A stretch of DNA of 55,994 bases from the NCBI RefSeq assembly GCF_023336935.1, contig NZ_JAMBLR010000008.1, forward strand, positions 1 through 55,994, given 5' to 3'. The notes beneath the pieces are model-generated. The model had not been told where the DNA came from. It saw nothing but the letters and a program-made list of their open reading frames with translations, and did not search any database. The stretch's first letter is position 1; each line of letters starts with the position of its first letter. The DNA is from Phascolarctobacterium sp. ET69 (GTDB lineage Bacteria > Bacillota > Negativicutes > Acidaminococcales > Acidaminococcaceae). Both the position numbers and the translations under genes were made by a program. Shown here piece by piece: positions 1 through 8,224 of this stretch.

Positions 1-80
1 CCGCTTTAAGCAAACTCGCCCGCACATTCGCTTTTTCTTGGTTCTTGTTCAGTTTTCAAGGTGCTGCCGTTTTCCGGCGA
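1..80 (-). promoter_or_regulatory. Probable rRNA operon leader (5' part)
   Basis: Read on the minus strand, this is the untranslated stretch just downstream of a strong promoter and it runs out of the window at position 1. It holds a small GCCG/CGGC hairpin with a GAAAA loop (about 67-79), followed by CCTTGAAAACTGAACA. That phrase is typical of leaders and spacers of rRNA operons in Firmicutes. No open frame is visible. The 16S gene itself would lie outside the window, so the identification is an inference from the leader motif and promoter strength. Confidence 0.55.
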
Positions 81-152
81 CTTGTATAGTTTATTACACT
101 TTCAAAGGTTTGTCAAGTGCTTTTTTTACTTTTTTCGAAAAGTTTTTTTAAG
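81..152 (-). promoter_or_regulatory. Strong promoter with UP-like A/T tracts, probable rrn promoter
   Basis: On the minus strand there is TTGACA (111-116), a 17-base spacer and TAAACT (88-93). Upstream of the -35 lie phased A and T tracts (118-152), as in UP elements of rRNA promoters. Transcription would start near 81 and run out of the window through the rRNA-type leader. The preceding gene on this strand is closed off by a terminator at 221-252, so this is an independent unit. Confidence 0.6.
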
Positions 153-220
153 TTAAGCATTTGTTAAACTTGTGTAACAAACTGTATTTAGTATATTAGC
201 AGATTTTACGATAAAATGCA

Positions 221-252
221 ATACCCCTGCGCAAATTTTTTCGCAGGGGTAT
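221..252 (-). terminator. Terminator after the SCIFF maturase gene
   Basis: An 11-base inverted repeat (ATACCCCTGCG at 221-231 and its complement at 242-252) lies eight bases beyond the stop codon at 260. The tail on the minus strand is only moderately T-rich, so termination may be incomplete. Confidence 0.6.
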
Positions 253-259
253 GAAAAAT

Positions 260-1660
260 TTATTCTGTTTCGAACTTAAAGTTTGTTATATGCGGCCTGT
301 TATCCTCGCCCTGCTGTGCTTCGGCAGACAGAACGGCCTGCAATATAATGGCACATTCCAGGCGCTTTTTCTGCAATTTGCAGCCGTATTCATACGGGAT
401 GGAAATATCGCCGTTAATAAGGTCGGCATTGGCATGGCAGCCGCCGCTGCAGAAGAACCTTGCCCAGCACTCGCGGCAGGCAGGCTTCGTCATTACGTGG
501 GTATGGCGGAATTTCTGCACCAAATCAGGTTTTACAACACCGGTATCAAGAGTGCCGAGTTTATACTGCTCACGCCCTACAAACTGGTGGCAGGGGTAAA
601 TATCGCCTTCCGGAGTAATGGCAAAATATTCATGCCCGGCACCGCAGCCAGCCAACCTTTTGGCAACGCAGGGCCCGTTATCAAGTGCAACATTAAAATG
701 GAAAAAGTCAAACGGGTCGCCTTCATGGCGTTTTTGCAGGTATGCACGCGCCAGTTTATCGTATTCTTCGTACAATACCGGCAAATCTTCTTCGGTAAGT
801 ACATACGGCTCATCAGTGCCGACAACCGGTTCTACGGAAATTTCCTTGCCGATTTTGGTCATATCAAGGGTATCTTCGCAAAAATGCGGATTGTAATGGG
901 TATAAGTTCCGCGCAGATAATAGTTTTTGCCATGACGGCTTTCAATAACTTTTTTAAAGCCGCGTACAGCTGCATCATAGCTGCCCGTATGGTTCGGGAA
1001 CGGACGCATCCTGTCGTGAGTTTCCTTTTTGCCGTCAAGGCTTAATACCAGCATTACGCGGTTATCGTTCAAAAATTTAATGTTTTCATCGTTCAGCAAA
1101 GTGCCGTTGGTTGTAAGTGTCAGCTTGATGTTTTTGCCGGTTTCCTGTTCACGGCGGCGCACATAGTTAATAACGTGCTCCACAACCGGCCAGTTCATCA
1201 GCGGCTCGCCGCCGAACAAATCAAGTTCCAGATTATGGCGTTTTTTGCTGCCTGTAATGGCAAATTCAACTGCTTTTTCGGCAACTTCTTTGCTCATCAA
1301 AGCGCGGCAGCCGCCAAAATCGCCGGTACCGGCAAAACAGTAGCCACAGCGTAGGTTGCAGTCATGCGCAATATGCAGGCATAACGATTTTAAAACCGGA
1401 GTTTCGCTGAAAGTAGGCGGCACTTCAAATTCAGGAGAAAAAAGCAGTCCTTCATTTTTCAGTTCCGTCAGTTCTTCAACGGCTTCACGCAGTTCCGCTT
1501 CGTCATAGCGGTCTTTCATTGCGCTTATGGCTTCTTCACCGTTTTCGCCGTTAAAAACATCCAGCAAATCGTAAATCAGGTCATCAACCAAATGCACCGC
1601 ACCGCTGTTAACGTCAAGCACAGCCTTGTAATCGTCAAGGCGCATTTTATGTATCAGCAT
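260..1660 (-). CDS. scfB: SCIFF peptide maturase (radical SAM/SPASM protein)
   Basis: A radical SAM enzyme of 466 residues that installs thioether cross-links in the SCIFF ranthipeptide encoded just upstream. Near residue 100 the S-adenosylmethionine iron-sulfur motif CNLRCGYC is visible. The C-terminal half is a SPASM domain with many cysteines (GPC, GCGAG, YPCHQ, CRECW, CSGGCHA, YGC) that bind auxiliary clusters. The first about 90 residues resemble a RiPP-recognition region. The ATG at 1660 is chosen because AGGTGG lies six bases ahead of it. Its partner precursor gene is at 1743-1886, separated by an attenuator hairpin, so both are probably one transcript. The family is well known in Clostridia; the chemistry here is inferred from family and context. 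Confidence 0.9.
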   Translation of the reverse strand: MLIHKMRLDDYKAVLDVNSGAVHLVDDLIYDLLDVFNGENGEEAISAMKDRYDEAELREAVEELTELKNEGLLFSPEFEVPPTFSETPVLKSLCLHIAHDCNLRCGYCFAGTGDFGGCRALMSKEVAEKAVEFAITGSKKRHNLELDLFGGEPLMNWPVVEHVINYVRRREQETGKNIKLTLTTNGTLLNDENIKFLNDNRVMLVLSLDGKKETHDRMRPFPNHTGSYDAAVRGFKKVIESRHGKNYYLRGTYTHYNPHFCEDTLDMTKIGKEISVEPVVGTDEPYVLTEEDLPVLYEEYDKLARAYLQKRHEGDPFDFFHFNVALDNGPCVAKRLAGCGAGHEYFAITPEGDIYPCHQFVGREQYKLGTLDTGVVKPDLVQKFRHTHVMTKPACRECWARFFCSGGCHANADLINGDISIPYEYGCKLQKKRLECAIILQAVLSAEAQQGEDNRPHITNFKFETE

Positions 1661-1681
1661 CAAATTCCACCTTTCAAAGCA

Positions 1682-1712
1682 TAAAACAGCCCCCTGACAT
1701 GCAGGGAGCTGT
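1682..1712 (-). terminator. Attenuator between SCIFF precursor and maturase
   Basis: On the minus strand a stem of ACAGC plus CCCTG pairs with CAGGG plus GCTGT around a short loop and is followed by TTTTAT. It sits between the peptide gene and its enzyme gene. Partial termination here would make more precursor than enzyme, as is common in peptide-modification operons. Confidence 0.6.
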
Positions 1713-1742
1713 AACAGATCTGCTAATTTTTATCCGAACGGA

Positions 1743-1886
1743 TTATTTATGTTCACAAACCTGGTTGCCTACAGTGCAGGAAGTTTTGCATGCAGACTGA
1801 CAGGAAGCCGGGCATTCGCCGCAGCCGCCGGTTCTTAAAGTTTTGTTGAGCATTGCTTTATTTACGGTAGTGATATGTTTTTTCAT
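1743..1886 (-). CDS. scfA: SCIFF ranthipeptide precursor (six cysteines in about 45 residues)
   Basis: A 47-residue peptide beginning MKKHITTVNKAMLNKTLRTG. The core that follows has six cysteines at positions 22, 25, 29, 33, 37 and 44. This is the hallmark of the SCIFF family, whose cysteines are linked by thioether bonds made by the radical SAM partner. GGAGG sits eight bases before the ATG. The gene has its own promoter at 1918-1946 and precedes the maturase gene. SCIFF products are reported to be linked to quorum sensing in some clostridia; the role here is unknown. Confidence 0.93.
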   Translation of the reverse strand: MKKHITTVNKAMLNKTLRTGGCGECPASCQSACKTSCTVGNQVCEHK

Positions 1887-1917
1887 CGTTCATTCCTCCA
1901 AAATCATTATTTATAAT

Positions 1918-1946
1918 ATTGTACCGTGTTTTAACTAAATCCGCAA
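1918..1946 (-). promoter_or_regulatory. Promoter of the SCIFF operon
   Basis: TTGCGG (1941-1946), a 17-base spacer and TACAAT (1918-1923) on the minus strand, about 32 bases ahead of the precursor start codon. Confidence 0.6.
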
Positions 1947-1952
1947 GCCTTA

Positions 1953-2783
1953 TCAGTAAAAAAACAGGCTGCCGAAAACCACGCTTTTTAAATACCCCAA
2001 TAAATAGGAGCGTTCCAGTTTGCTTTCAAACTCGCTTTCCATCATGTCGCCCTTAATAATTACGCGCCCGATTTCCATCGGATGGTTTTCCACCCAGTTT
2101 TTATCAACGGCGCCGTTTTTGCCAGTAACAGCATAGTTGTAACCGTACTTCTGCGCTGCGGCAATTACTTTTTCGTCATATTTGCCGTTGGGATACGAAA
2201 GCAGATGCACATAATACATATCAAATTCCTTTTTTAAAAAGAATTTGGAACTTGAAAGTTCCCACGCAAAATATTTGGGGTCAATATCAGTTAAAATGTT
2301 GTGGTTGATTGTATGGGAAGCCAAATCGTTGCCTGCGCGAATCAGCTCCGTAATTTCGTTATGCCCCATATAATTGGGCTTGCCTATTTTAGACTGCACT
2401 ATAAAAAACGAAGCATTGGCATTATATTTTTTCAGCAGCGGAAAAACATTGGTGTAATTATCCATATAGCCGTCGTCAAAAGTAAGCACAACCGCTTTGC
2501 CCATGTCTTTTCCGTTTTTAAAGCCGTCTATCATCTGCTCCATGGAAAGCATGCGGTAGCCGTTATTATGAAGATACTGCAGCTGTTTTTCAAAAGCTTC
2601 GGTTTTGATTATTACTTCGGCAGGCCATTCATCGCTGCCGCCAACGGAATGGTATTCCAAAACCGGCACTGCATTTTTGCGGTATTCGCTGTAACCGTCA
2701 TAAAAAGGCTTCGCAGCCGCTGCCGCAGCAACAACCAGCACCAGCAGAACTATTTTAATCCACTTGCTCTTTATTTTTATCAT
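1953..2783 (-). CDS. Membrane-anchored polysaccharide deacetylase (NodB domain)
   Basis: A 276-residue protein with an N-terminal hydrophobic segment (about residues 8-25) and a polysaccharide deacetylase domain. The metal-binding motifs TFDDGY and SHTINH are present, with VLEYHS before them. Such enzymes remove acetyl groups from peptidoglycan or surface polysaccharide outside the cytoplasmic membrane, and the exact substrate cannot be read. I start at the ATG at 2783, which overlaps the end of whiA by 29 bases and suggests translational coupling. A longer reading up to 2810 lies deeper inside whiA. It is the last gene of the rapZ-yvcK-whiA unit. Confidence 0.8.
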   Translation of the reverse strand: MIKIKSKWIKIVLLVLVVAAAAAAKPFYDGYSEYRKNAVPVLEYHSVGGSDEWPAEVIIKTEAFEKQLQYLHNNGYRMLSMEQMIDGFKNGKDMGKAVVLTFDDGYMDNYTNVFPLLKKYNANASFFIVQSKIGKPNYMGHNEITELIRAGNDLASHTINHNILTDIDPKYFAWELSSSKFFLKKEFDMYYVHLLSYPNGKYDEKVIAAAQKYGYNYAVTGKNGAVDKNWVENHPMEIGRVIIKGDMMESEFESKLERSYLLGYLKSVVFGSLFFY

Positions 2784-3711
2784 TAATTTCCAGCCCCAGT
2801 TCTTTTGCAATTTGCTGTAATTTTTTCAGCCTGTGGTTAAGGCCGGATTTACTTATTTTACCGTTAGCGGCTTTGGCAAGTTCCGCCAGTGAAGCATCCG
2901 GGTTTTCAAGGCGCAGTTCTGCCGTTTCGCGCAGTGCCGCAGGCAGCTTGCCAAAATGCCCCTTCTTTTCCAGATAGCGGATGCTTTCAAGCTGTTCAAC
3001 CGCAGCCTGCACAACTTTATTCAAATTGGCCGTTTCGCAGTTTACAACGCGGTTAACATTATTGCGCATTTCTTTAACAATACGCACATTTTCAAACTCC
3101 ATAAGTGCATTATGCGCGCCGATAACCGAAAGAAAGTCAATAATGCTGTTGCCTTCCTTCATGTAAACAATAAAATCATTTTTGCGGTCGGTAATTTTTG
3201 CCGGCAGCGAAAAACCATGCATTACCTTTACAATGCTTTTGGCCAGTTCTTCGTTTTCCGTTACCACTTCCAAATGATAATCGCTTGAAGGCTTGCTTAC
3301 AGACCCGCCTGCCAGAAACACCCCGCGCAGGAATGACCTGCGGCAGCAGGATTTGGCAAGCAGTTTATGCCTTTCCGCAACATCGCTGTAAGGCAAAAGC
3401 TGTAATTCATGCAGCGCTTTGCCCGCTTCCTTGGAAGGAATAACCCTGACCTGATAGCGGTTGTTCTTTTTTAAACGGCGCGAGCGCGTAATGACAACTT
3501 CCGTCTGCACATTATAATTGCTTTTTAACATTTGCAGCATGCGGCGTGCAAGGGCAGCATTTTCGGTTGAAAAATGGATACCCATATTGCGCCCCTGCAA
3601 AATAACGGCGCCGCTTACACGCAAAAGCCCCAAAAGCTCTGCCCTTTCGCAGCATTTTTTAGAAACTTCAAGACGTGACAATTCGTTTTTTACTTCGTTG
3701 GAAAATGACAT
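2755..3711 (-). CDS. whiA: DNA-binding protein WhiA
   Basis: This 318-residue protein matches the WhiA family: a LAGLIDADG-like N-terminal half (with LLGLLRVSGAV and SFLRGVFLAGGSV) followed by a C-terminal helix-turn-helix region (AELAKAANGKISKSGLNHRLKKL). WhiA is involved in cell division and chromosome segregation in Firmicutes and in sporulation of actinobacteria. It follows yvcK by 12 bases, in the conserved rapZ-yvcK-whiA order. Confidence 0.93.
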   Translation of the reverse strand: MSFSNEVKNELSRLEVSKKCCERAELLGLLRVSGAVILQGRNMGIHFSTENAALARRMLQMLKSNYNVQTEVVITRSRRLKKNNRYQVRVIPSKEAGKALHELQLLPYSDVAERHKLLAKSCCRRSFLRGVFLAGGSVSKPSSDYHLEVVTENEELAKSIVKVMHGFSLPAKITDRKNDFIVYMKEGNSIIDFLSVIGAHNALMEFENVRIVKEMRNNVNRVVNCETANLNKVVQAAVEQLESIRYLEKKGHFGKLPAALRETAELRLENPDASLAELAKAANGKISKSGLNHRLKKLQQIAKELGLEINDKNKEQVD

Positions 3712-3723
3712 TGCCTTACCCTT

Positions 3724-5088
3724 TTACACCGATTTATTTTTTAATTTGCGCATACTCTGGCGCATGAAGAAGTAATCGAAAAAGCGGAAGCCCTTGCCGA
3801 ACAGCCGCAGGCGGTAAATAAGCGAAATAACTGCCTGAGCAAGCTTCTGCGGGTTATGCCTTACCAAATCCTTATTGCTGATAAGGCTCTTGGGCACAAC
3901 CTTAATGCCGAGGCGTTCAATCTTTTTAATATCTGGCGTAACCGGAATGGAACCTTTTAACTGATACTGCGCAAGCTGCGTTTCCGTAACGTTCTGGTCA
4001 TTAACGATAACGTAATCCAAAAACTGCGCGCCTGCATGGGTAATAAGCGCCTGTACATGCTCGAAAGCACCGTAGCCGTCTGTTTCACCAGGCTGCGTCA
4101 TTACATTGCAGACATAAATTTTTACAGCGTCCGACCGCAGCACTGCTTCACGGATTCCTTCCACCATGAGGTTCGGTATTACGCTTGTATAAAGGCTGCC
4201 CGGCCCAAGAATCAGCACATCTGCCTTCATAATGGCATCAACAGCGCTGCTTGTGGCCTGCACGTTTGAAGGTTCAATGCCAACGCGGCGTATACGCTTA
4301 TGTGCTTTTGGTATTTCCGATTCGCCTTCTATTAACGTGCCATCCGTCATTTCCGCTTTCAGGCGGATATCGCTCAGCGTGGAAGGAATTACCTTGCCGC
4401 GCACGTTTAAAATCTGGCTTGTTGCTGCAAGGCCTGCTTCCATGCTTCCTTCGGCTTCTGCCATGGCCGCAATAAAAAGGTTGCCGAAGTTGTGCCCTGC
4501 CAGCGGCGAACCGTCGTTAAAACGAAACTGCATAATGCGTTCCATCAAAGGCTCACGGTCTGCCAGCGCTACAAGGCAGTTACGCAAATCGCCGGGCGGA
4601 ATAATGCCCATTTCCTTGCGCAGACGCCCGGAAGAACCGCCGTCATCTGCCACGGTAACAACGGCATTGCAGTTGCTTGTTATATATTTCATGCCGCGCA
4701 AAAGAGTGGAAAGCCCAGTGCCGCCGCCAATAACGGTAATGGCAGGACCGCGCCCAAGTTTCCTCTGCGTAAAGATTTTTTCCATTAAAGATGAATTGTT
4801 GTCCGGCAGAACTGCTTCCACAACGGAACGGATAACGCGCCTTGTTGCATATATCATGACAAAGCCGCCGATGCACAGGAATAAAAAGCCACCCAGCATG
4901 GAAACCGTATTGGAATATTTGCCGGTTGTAAGATAGGCCATGCGGAACATTAATTCTTCAACATAGCCCATGAACTGATAATTAAAAAATAATGCCAGCC
5001 CAAGCGCACAGCATAAAACGCCTACTGTAAACAAAAGCAGCCAGCGCTTTAAATTCATGCCAGGGCACAGCCAGCTAATCCAGCCCAT
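3724..5088 (-). CDS. yvcK: Gluconeogenesis factor YvcK (CofD-like)
   Basis: A 454-residue protein of the YvcK/CofD-like family. Two hydrophobic segments occupy about residues 14-75, and the conserved core starts at VIGGGTGLSTLLRG, a nucleotide-binding motif, followed by TVADDGGSSGRLR and PPGDLRNCL. YvcK binds UDP-sugars and affects carbon use and cell-wall synthesis in Bacillus. The N-terminal membrane segments are an extension relative to the shorter Bacillus form. AGGAGG precedes the ATG at 5088. Its neighbours rapZ and whiA are the expected ones. Confidence 0.92.
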   Translation of the reverse strand: MGWISWLCPGMNLKRWLLLFTVGVLCCALGLALFFNYQFMGYVEELMFRMAYLTTGKYSNTVSMLGGFLFLCIGGFVMIYATRRVIRSVVEAVLPDNNSSLMEKIFTQRKLGRGPAITVIGGGTGLSTLLRGMKYITSNCNAVVTVADDGGSSGRLRKEMGIIPPGDLRNCLVALADREPLMERIMQFRFNDGSPLAGHNFGNLFIAAMAEAEGSMEAGLAATSQILNVRGKVIPSTLSDIRLKAEMTDGTLIEGESEIPKAHKRIRRVGIEPSNVQATSSAVDAIMKADVLILGPGSLYTSVIPNLMVEGIREAVLRSDAVKIYVCNVMTQPGETDGYGAFEHVQALITHAGAQFLDYVIVNDQNVTETQLAQYQLKGSIPVTPDIKKIERLGIKVVPKSLISNKDLVRHNPQKLAQAVISLIYRLRLFGKGFRFFDYFFMRQSMRKLKNKSV

Positions 5089-5099
5089 AATAGCCTCCT

Positions 5100-5969
5100 T
5101 CAGCGGTTTTTAAGCCTTAAATCGCGGTGGCTTAACAGAACCTTATAGCCCTGCCTGCGCAAAAACGCCGCCAGCTTATTGGCAATATAAACAGAACGGT
5201 GCTGGCCGCCGGTGCAGCCGACGCTGATTACAAGCTGGCTTTTGCCTTCCGCCACGTACTGCGGCAAAAGCATTTCCAGCAAATCTTCTTCTTTTGCCAA
5301 AAACTGCTGCGTCTGCGGATAATGCTCTATAAACTGCGCAACCTGTTCATCATTGCCGGTTAACATCCGCAGGTCGTCTTCATAAAAAGGGTTCGGCAAA
5401 AAACGTACATCAAGCACCATATCGCTGTCAAGCGGCAGGCCATGTTTAAACCCGAAAGACTGCACCGTTACCGACATGGGTTCGCCCGTTCCGCTTACGG
5501 AAAACAGCTCGCGGATTTTGTTTTTCAACGCGTCGGCGCGCATATCGGTAGTGTCGATAATATACGTTGCACGGTCTTTGATTTTTTGCAGGCTGCTGCG
5601 TTCGTAAGAAATACTTTCGCTTAACGTTCTGCCCTGCCCCAAAGGATGGCGGCGCCTGGTTTCCTTGTACCTTCTTATCAGCACCGCGTCGGAAGCATCC
5701 AGAAACAGTACTTCATACGAATAGCCGTTTAAACGCAGTTCGTCCAAAACTTCTGCCAGTTTGTCAAAAAAGCGTCCGCCGCGTATGTCAACAACTATTG
5801 CCGTGTTGCGCGGCGCGGATGCCTGCCTGGACAGTTCCGCAAATTTGGTAATCAGCGCCGGCGGCATATTGTCAACGCAAAAATAGTTCATATCCTCAAG
5901 CGTGCGGATAGCCTGCGTTTTGCCCGCGCCCGACATACCGGTTATTATTAAAAATTTAGATTCCTCCAT
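5100..5969 (-). CDS. rapZ: RNase adapter protein RapZ (YvcJ), nucleotide-binding
   Basis: A 289-residue protein with a Walker A motif (GMSGAGKT) at residues 10-17 and the conserved C-terminal section with GCTGGQHRSVY. In E. coli RapZ guides RNase E to a small RNA; in Firmicutes the homologue YvcJ has nucleotidase activity and affects competence. The start at 5969 gives the usual family length, and longer upstream readings have no good ribosome site. First gene of the rapZ-yvcK-whiA-deacetylase operon. Confidence 0.92.
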   Translation of the reverse strand: MEESKFLIITGMSGAGKTQAIRTLEDMNYFCVDNMPPALITKFAELSRQASAPRNTAIVVDIRGGRFFDKLAEVLDELRLNGYSYEVLFLDASDAVLIRRYKETRRRHPLGQGRTLSESISYERSSLQKIKDRATYIIDTTDMRADALKNKIRELFSVSGTGEPMSVTVQSFGFKHGLPLDSDMVLDVRFLPNPFYEDDLRMLTGNDEQVAQFIEHYPQTQQFLAKEEDLLEMLLPQYVAEGKSQLVISVGCTGGQHRSVYIANKLAAFLRRQGYKVLLSHRDLRLKNR

Positions 5970-6005
5970 TATCATCACCGCCAAAACTTGCTGTGTATCA
6001 TTTTT

Positions 6006-6014
6006 ATTATACCA
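6006..6014 (-). promoter_or_regulatory. Extended -10 promoter of rapZ operon
   Basis: TGGTATAAT on the minus strand (6006-6014) about 37 bases before the rapZ start. It is an extended -10 element with only a weak -35, and lies just after the bioA terminator. Confidence 0.5.
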
Positions 6015-6029
6015 TACACCTGCAACAAA

Positions 6030-6065
6030 AAATAAAAATAAAAGGCGCCCTGTCACAAGAGCGCC
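6030..6065 (-). terminator. Terminator of the biotin operon
   Basis: On the minus strand GGCGCTC and GGGCGCC pair around an eight-base loop, followed by TTTTATTTTTA. It lies 16 bases after the bioA stop. Confidence 0.85.
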
Positions 6066-6080
6066 GGAAATGGAGGCTGA

Positions 6081-7472
6081 TTAAAAAGCGCAAGGGTCGG
6101 AAAAATCAACTTTGCTGCCGCCTGCAATTTTCTCAAATACTTCCGCCATGGATTTTTCAAGCATGCCGAGCATTTCTTCAATCTGCTCAGCCGTGCTTGC
6201 CAGAGGCGGCATAAAAATAATTACATCGCCGATATTGCGGACAATCAAACCATATTTGCGTGCATTCTGGCAAATGCCGCCGGCAATTAAAAGTGCCGGG
6301 TCAAACGGAACTTTGTTTTCCTTATCGCGCATAAGTTCAATGCCAGCCAGCATGCCGCACTGCCTTGCATTGCCAACATACTGCATTTTGCCGAATTTTT
6401 CCATATATTTTTCAATAACTGCCATTTTGGGAGGCAAACCTGCAATAACTTTATCTTTGGCAAAAATTTCAAGCCCGGCCAGGCCTGCCGCACACGCCAG
6501 CGGGTTGCCGGTATAGGAATGCCCATGGTAAAAAGTTTTGTATTCTTCAGGCTCTCCCAAAAAGGCATTGTAAATTTCATCCGTAACCATGGTTGCGCCT
6601 AGCGGCAGGTAACCGCCAGTAATGCCTTTGGACATGCACATTAAATCAGGCAGTACGCCTTCATGTTCGCAGGCAAACATTTTGCCGGTACGCCCAAAGC
6701 CAGTTGCAACTTCATCCACAATTAACAGTACGCCGTATTTTTTGGTAAGCTCGCGTACGCCCTTAATATAGCCCTTCGGCTGCATAAGCATGCCCGCGGC
6801 AGCCTGCACCAGAGGTTCAATAATCATTGCTGCAACGTGGTTTGCATTTTCTTTTAAATAGGCTTCAAGCTCGTCAAGCAAATATTTTAAAAATTCTTCT
6901 TCGGTTTTAAATCCCAGTTTGCTGTGATAAAAAGACGGGCAGGTCATTTTTTTAGTGGCAAACAAAAGCGGCTTGTAAACTTTATGGAACACGTCGATAT
7001 TACCGACGCTTACGGCGCCTACCGTATCGCCGTGGTAAGAATCGCCAAGATTAATAAACAGCTGTTTTTCGGGCCTGCCTTTAAACTGCCAGTACTGAAA
7101 AGCAATTTTAACGGCAGCTTCAACTGCGGTAGAACCGTCATCCGAATAAAAAACTTTATTTAATCCTTCCGGCGTAATCTCCACCAGTTTTTCCGCAAAT
7201 TCTGCCGAAGGCTGGTTAATAAGCCCCAGCAGTGTGGAATGGGAAATTTTGTCAATCTGCGCTTTAATGGCGTCATCAATTTCCCTGCGGCGGTGCCCGT
7301 GAATATTTACCCACAGGCTGGAAATACCGTCATAATAACCGCGCCCTTCGGTATCGTACAATTTTACGCCGTCGCCGCGTTCAATAACAAGCTGCGGATT
7401 TTCAACCCAGCCTTTCATTTGCGTAAAAGGATGCCAGATATATTTTTTATCGAGTTCTTCCCATTTATTCAT
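6081..7472 (-). CDS. bioA: Adenosylmethionine-8-amino-7-oxononanoate aminotransferase
   Basis: BioA converts 8-amino-7-oxononanoate (KAPA) to 7,8-diaminononanoate (DAPA), using S-adenosylmethionine as amino donor and pyridoxal phosphate as cofactor. Family motifs in the 463-residue protein include WHPFTQM near the N-terminus, YSDDGSTAVE, LIVDEVATGFGRTG and the lysine motif CMSKGITGGYLPL. The ATG at 7472 is preceded at nine bases by GGGAG; an ATG three codons upstream overlaps that site and is less likely. It overlaps the end of bioD by eight bases, indicating coupling, and is the last gene of the biotin operon. Confidence 0.95.
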   Translation of the reverse strand: MNKWEELDKKYIWHPFTQMKGWVENPQLVIERGDGVKLYDTEGRGYYDGISSLWVNIHGHRRREIDDAIKAQIDKISHSTLLGLINQPSAEFAEKLVEITPEGLNKVFYSDDGSTAVEAAVKIAFQYWQFKGRPEKQLFINLGDSYHGDTVGAVSVGNIDVFHKVYKPLLFATKKMTCPSFYHSKLGFKTEEEFLKYLLDELEAYLKENANHVAAMIIEPLVQAAAGMLMQPKGYIKGVRELTKKYGVLLIVDEVATGFGRTGKMFACEHEGVLPDLMCMSKGITGGYLPLGATMVTDEIYNAFLGEPEEYKTFYHGHSYTGNPLACAAGLAGLEIFAKDKVIAGLPPKMAVIEKYMEKFGKMQYVGNARQCGMLAGIELMRDKENKVPFDPALLIAGGICQNARKYGLIVRNIGDVIIFMPPLASTAEQIEEMLGMLEKSMAEVFEKIAGGSKVDFSDPCAF

Positions 7473-8205
7473 TTTCGCCATCTCCCAAAAGTTTATAAAT
7501 GCGCTGTAAATCTATGTTTTCCGCGGCAATTTTACCCGCTTCAAGCATATCAGGGCCGGTTAAAAGTTCTTTATTTAAAACCGGCAGCCTGCCCAAAACT
7601 GGCAGCCCGGTTAATTTTTCGTAATAATAAAGGTTGCTGTGTTCCAAAACACCGGCATTTTCCTCATCCCAGCCGTTAACAATAAAGCCCAGTACCTTCA
7701 AGCCTTCGTGCTGTGCGTAATAAGCGCTTAAAACAGCGTGGTTAACATTGCCCAAAAGCGGTTTAACAACAATTATTACCGGCAGCTTCATATCACAGAA
7801 AAAATCTTTTACAAGGTAATTATCCGTCAGCGGTGCGGAAATTCCGCCCACGCCTTCCACAACAGTCAGTTTATGGGAGTTTATCATCTTCGCCGCCGCT
7901 TTTTTCATTACGGCAGGCTCTAATTTAACGCCTGCAAGCTTGGAGGCTTCCGCCGGTGCCAACGCCGCTTCCAGAACATAAGGCACAACATCGTCGTGCT
8001 GAGCCATTGTAAGCCCCGCACCTTTAATAAGCAGTTCCGCATCTTCCGAAACAAGCCTGCCTTCTGCCGTACGCACGCAGCCGGAGGCCGCCGGTTTAAA
8101 CACGCCCATATCAAACCCCAAATATTTAAACCCTGCTGCCAGGCAGGAACTTACTACCGTTTTGCCAAATTCCGTATCCGTTGCGGTTATACCGATTGCT
8201 TTCAT
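7465..8205 (-). CDS. bioD: Dethiobiotin synthetase
   Basis: BioD closes the ureido ring of dethiobiotin from DAPA, carbon dioxide and ATP. The 246-residue protein begins MKAIGITATDTEFGKTVVS, the P-loop of the family. VVEGVGGISAPL and the acidic DAELL region are also typical. The ATG at 8205 is chosen because AGAAGG precedes it at seven bases. It follows bioF by 19 bases. Confidence 0.94.
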   Translation of the reverse strand: MKAIGITATDTEFGKTVVSSCLAAGFKYLGFDMGVFKPAASGCVRTAEGRLVSEDAELLIKGAGLTMAQHDDVVPYVLEAALAPAEASKLAGVKLEPAVMKKAAAKMINSHKLTVVEGVGGISAPLTDNYLVKDFFCDMKLPVIIVVKPLLGNVNHAVLSAYYAQHEGLKVLGFIVNGWDEENAGVLEHSNLYYYEKLTGLPVLGRLPVLNKELLTGPDMLEAGKIAAENIDLQRIYKLLGDGENE

Positions 8206-8224
8206 GCCAAAACCTTCTTTCGCT

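Noticed and set aside
251-1045. Open frame of 264 codons on the plus strand
   Set aside because: It is the antisense shadow of the SCIFF maturase gene, with no ribosome site and a composition unlike a protein family.
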